Source: an uncultured Christensenella sp. | GTDB lineage: Bacteria; Bacillota; Clostridia; Christensenellales; UBA1750 | Direction: 5' to 3' | DNA length: 5,307 nt | Assembly: GCA_905193155.1 (NCBI GenBank) | Contig: CAJJNQ010000077.1 | Coordinates: forward strand, 1 to 5,307 | Shown: piece by piece, positions 4,841 to 5,307 of the stretch | Position numbering within the stretch: the first letter of the stretch is position 1 | Layout: each line of letters opens with the position of its first letter | The notes under the pieces: model-generated | What the model was told of the DNA's origin: nothing | Seen by the model: the letters and a program-made list of their open reading frames with translations, nothing else | Databases searched by the model: none | Translations under genes and position numbers: made by a program

Positions 4841-5272
4841 ATGACGGAATTTAACGCGGGACACATCCCGAACGACAGCCGCATCGTGGCGCGGGCGGCG
4901 GTGATGATGGCGCTGTCGCGGACGCGGGAGGAAGAAAAGGCGCTCAAGGCGGAGATGCAGCCGGAGATTTTGTGCGCGGCGGTGGACTGCGGCGGCGAAT
5001 TCATCACGTCGGTGACGCGGATCGTGGAGCGGGCGGTGGTGGCGGCCAAGCGCGAGGGGCTGATCACGGAATCGCATCTGGAAGAGGGCGGCGTGGCGGG
5101 TGCGACGCACGAGGCGCTGACGCAGATCGTGAACAAGGCGATCGGCCTGAACGTGGGCGGCAAGATCGGCATCGCGCGCAGCGGCGAGCACATCGTGGTG
5201 GCGATGTTCTTCGGCATCGGCCTGCTGCACTTAAACGAAGTGGCGATCGCGCTGGGACACCGCGTGGTCTGA
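4841..5272 (+). CDS. HutP family protein (RNA-binding antiterminator-like)
   Basis: A 143-residue protein, close to the 148-151 residues of Bacillus HutP. It contains SRIVARAAVMMALSRTREEE (13-32), ERAVVAAKREGLI (63-75), ESHLEEGGVAGATHEAL (77-93), GLNVGGKIGIAR (102-113) and the C-terminal MFFGIGLLHLNEVAIALGHR (122-141). Bacillus HutP binds L-histidine and Mg2+ through histidines, then binds UAG-containing triplets in hut mRNA and blocks a terminator. H79 in ESH and H130 in GLLH fall where metal-binding histidines lie in HutP; H90 and H140 are further candidates. This clostridial type is often found away from hut genes, and none are seen here, so the RNA target and ligand are unknown. It lies 464 bp after the flavoprotein gene, beyond hairpins, so separate transcription is likely. 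The sequence after the stop (5273-5307) is too short to interpret. Confidence 0.9.
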   Translation: MTEFNAGHIPNDSRIVARAAVMMALSRTREEEKALKAEMQPEILCAAVDCGGEFITSVTRIVERAVVAAKREGLITESHLEEGGVAGATHEALTQIVNKAIGLNVGGKIGIARSGEHIVVAMFFGIGLLHLNEVAIALGHRVV

Positions 5273-5307
5273 CCTCGGAGAAACGGGAGGCGGCGGGGGG
5301 TGCGGGG

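Overview
This 5.3 kb window looks like the chromosome of a high-GC, endospore-forming member of the Clostridia, probably an uncultured gut lineage. The evidence is a GerW/YtfJ-type sporulation gene directly downstream of a YtfI-like (DUF2953) coding region, as in Bacillus, together with clostridial-type RpiR, HI0933/BaiN-like and HutP-family proteins, strong AAGGAGG ribosome binding sites, and palindromic intergenic repeats of the kind scattered through gut Clostridia. No virus, plasmid or transposase gene is visible.

Layout. 1-156 (+ strand) is the 3' part of a structured non-coding element cut by the window edge. 160-216 is a 27-bp perfect inverted repeat that overlaps the stop codon of the minus-strand gene ytfJ (185-589). 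ytfJ overlaps the end of a long minus-strand gene (573-1862) in which an Lgt-like membrane domain is fused in frame to a DUF2953 domain. 1863-2289 is a divergent intergenic region with palindromic repeats and a good sigma-A-type promoter (2195-2223) for the plus-strand pair rpiR-like (2290-3156) and BaiN-like flavoprotein (3153-4376), which overlap by ATGA. The flavoprotein stop codon also lies inside a hairpin (4370-4410). Next comes a second, minus-strand copy of the structured element (4415-4590), then a GC-rich hairpin cluster (to about 4770), then a HutP-family gene (4841-5272).

The most interesting content is the pair of non-coding elements. They face each other as inverted copies about 4.4 kb apart. 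Where they differ, the changes are almost always paired substitutions that keep helices intact: I count nine two-sided compensatory changes across three hairpins, plus one change from G-U to A-U. This is direct evidence of selection on structure, most simply a conserved small RNA. I cannot name the family with certainty; the raiA motif is one candidate to test. Each copy points at the 3' end of a protein gene whose stop codon sits inside a long hairpin. The hairpin cluster holds a third version of the first hairpin.

How the genes work together: the minus-strand pair is probably a membrane/sporulation unit, and the rpiR-like/flavoprotein pair is a translationally coupled regulator-enzyme unit. 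The HutP-family protein belongs to a family with a known RNA-binding antiterminator, but no histidine-utilisation genes are present, so its target here is unknown.
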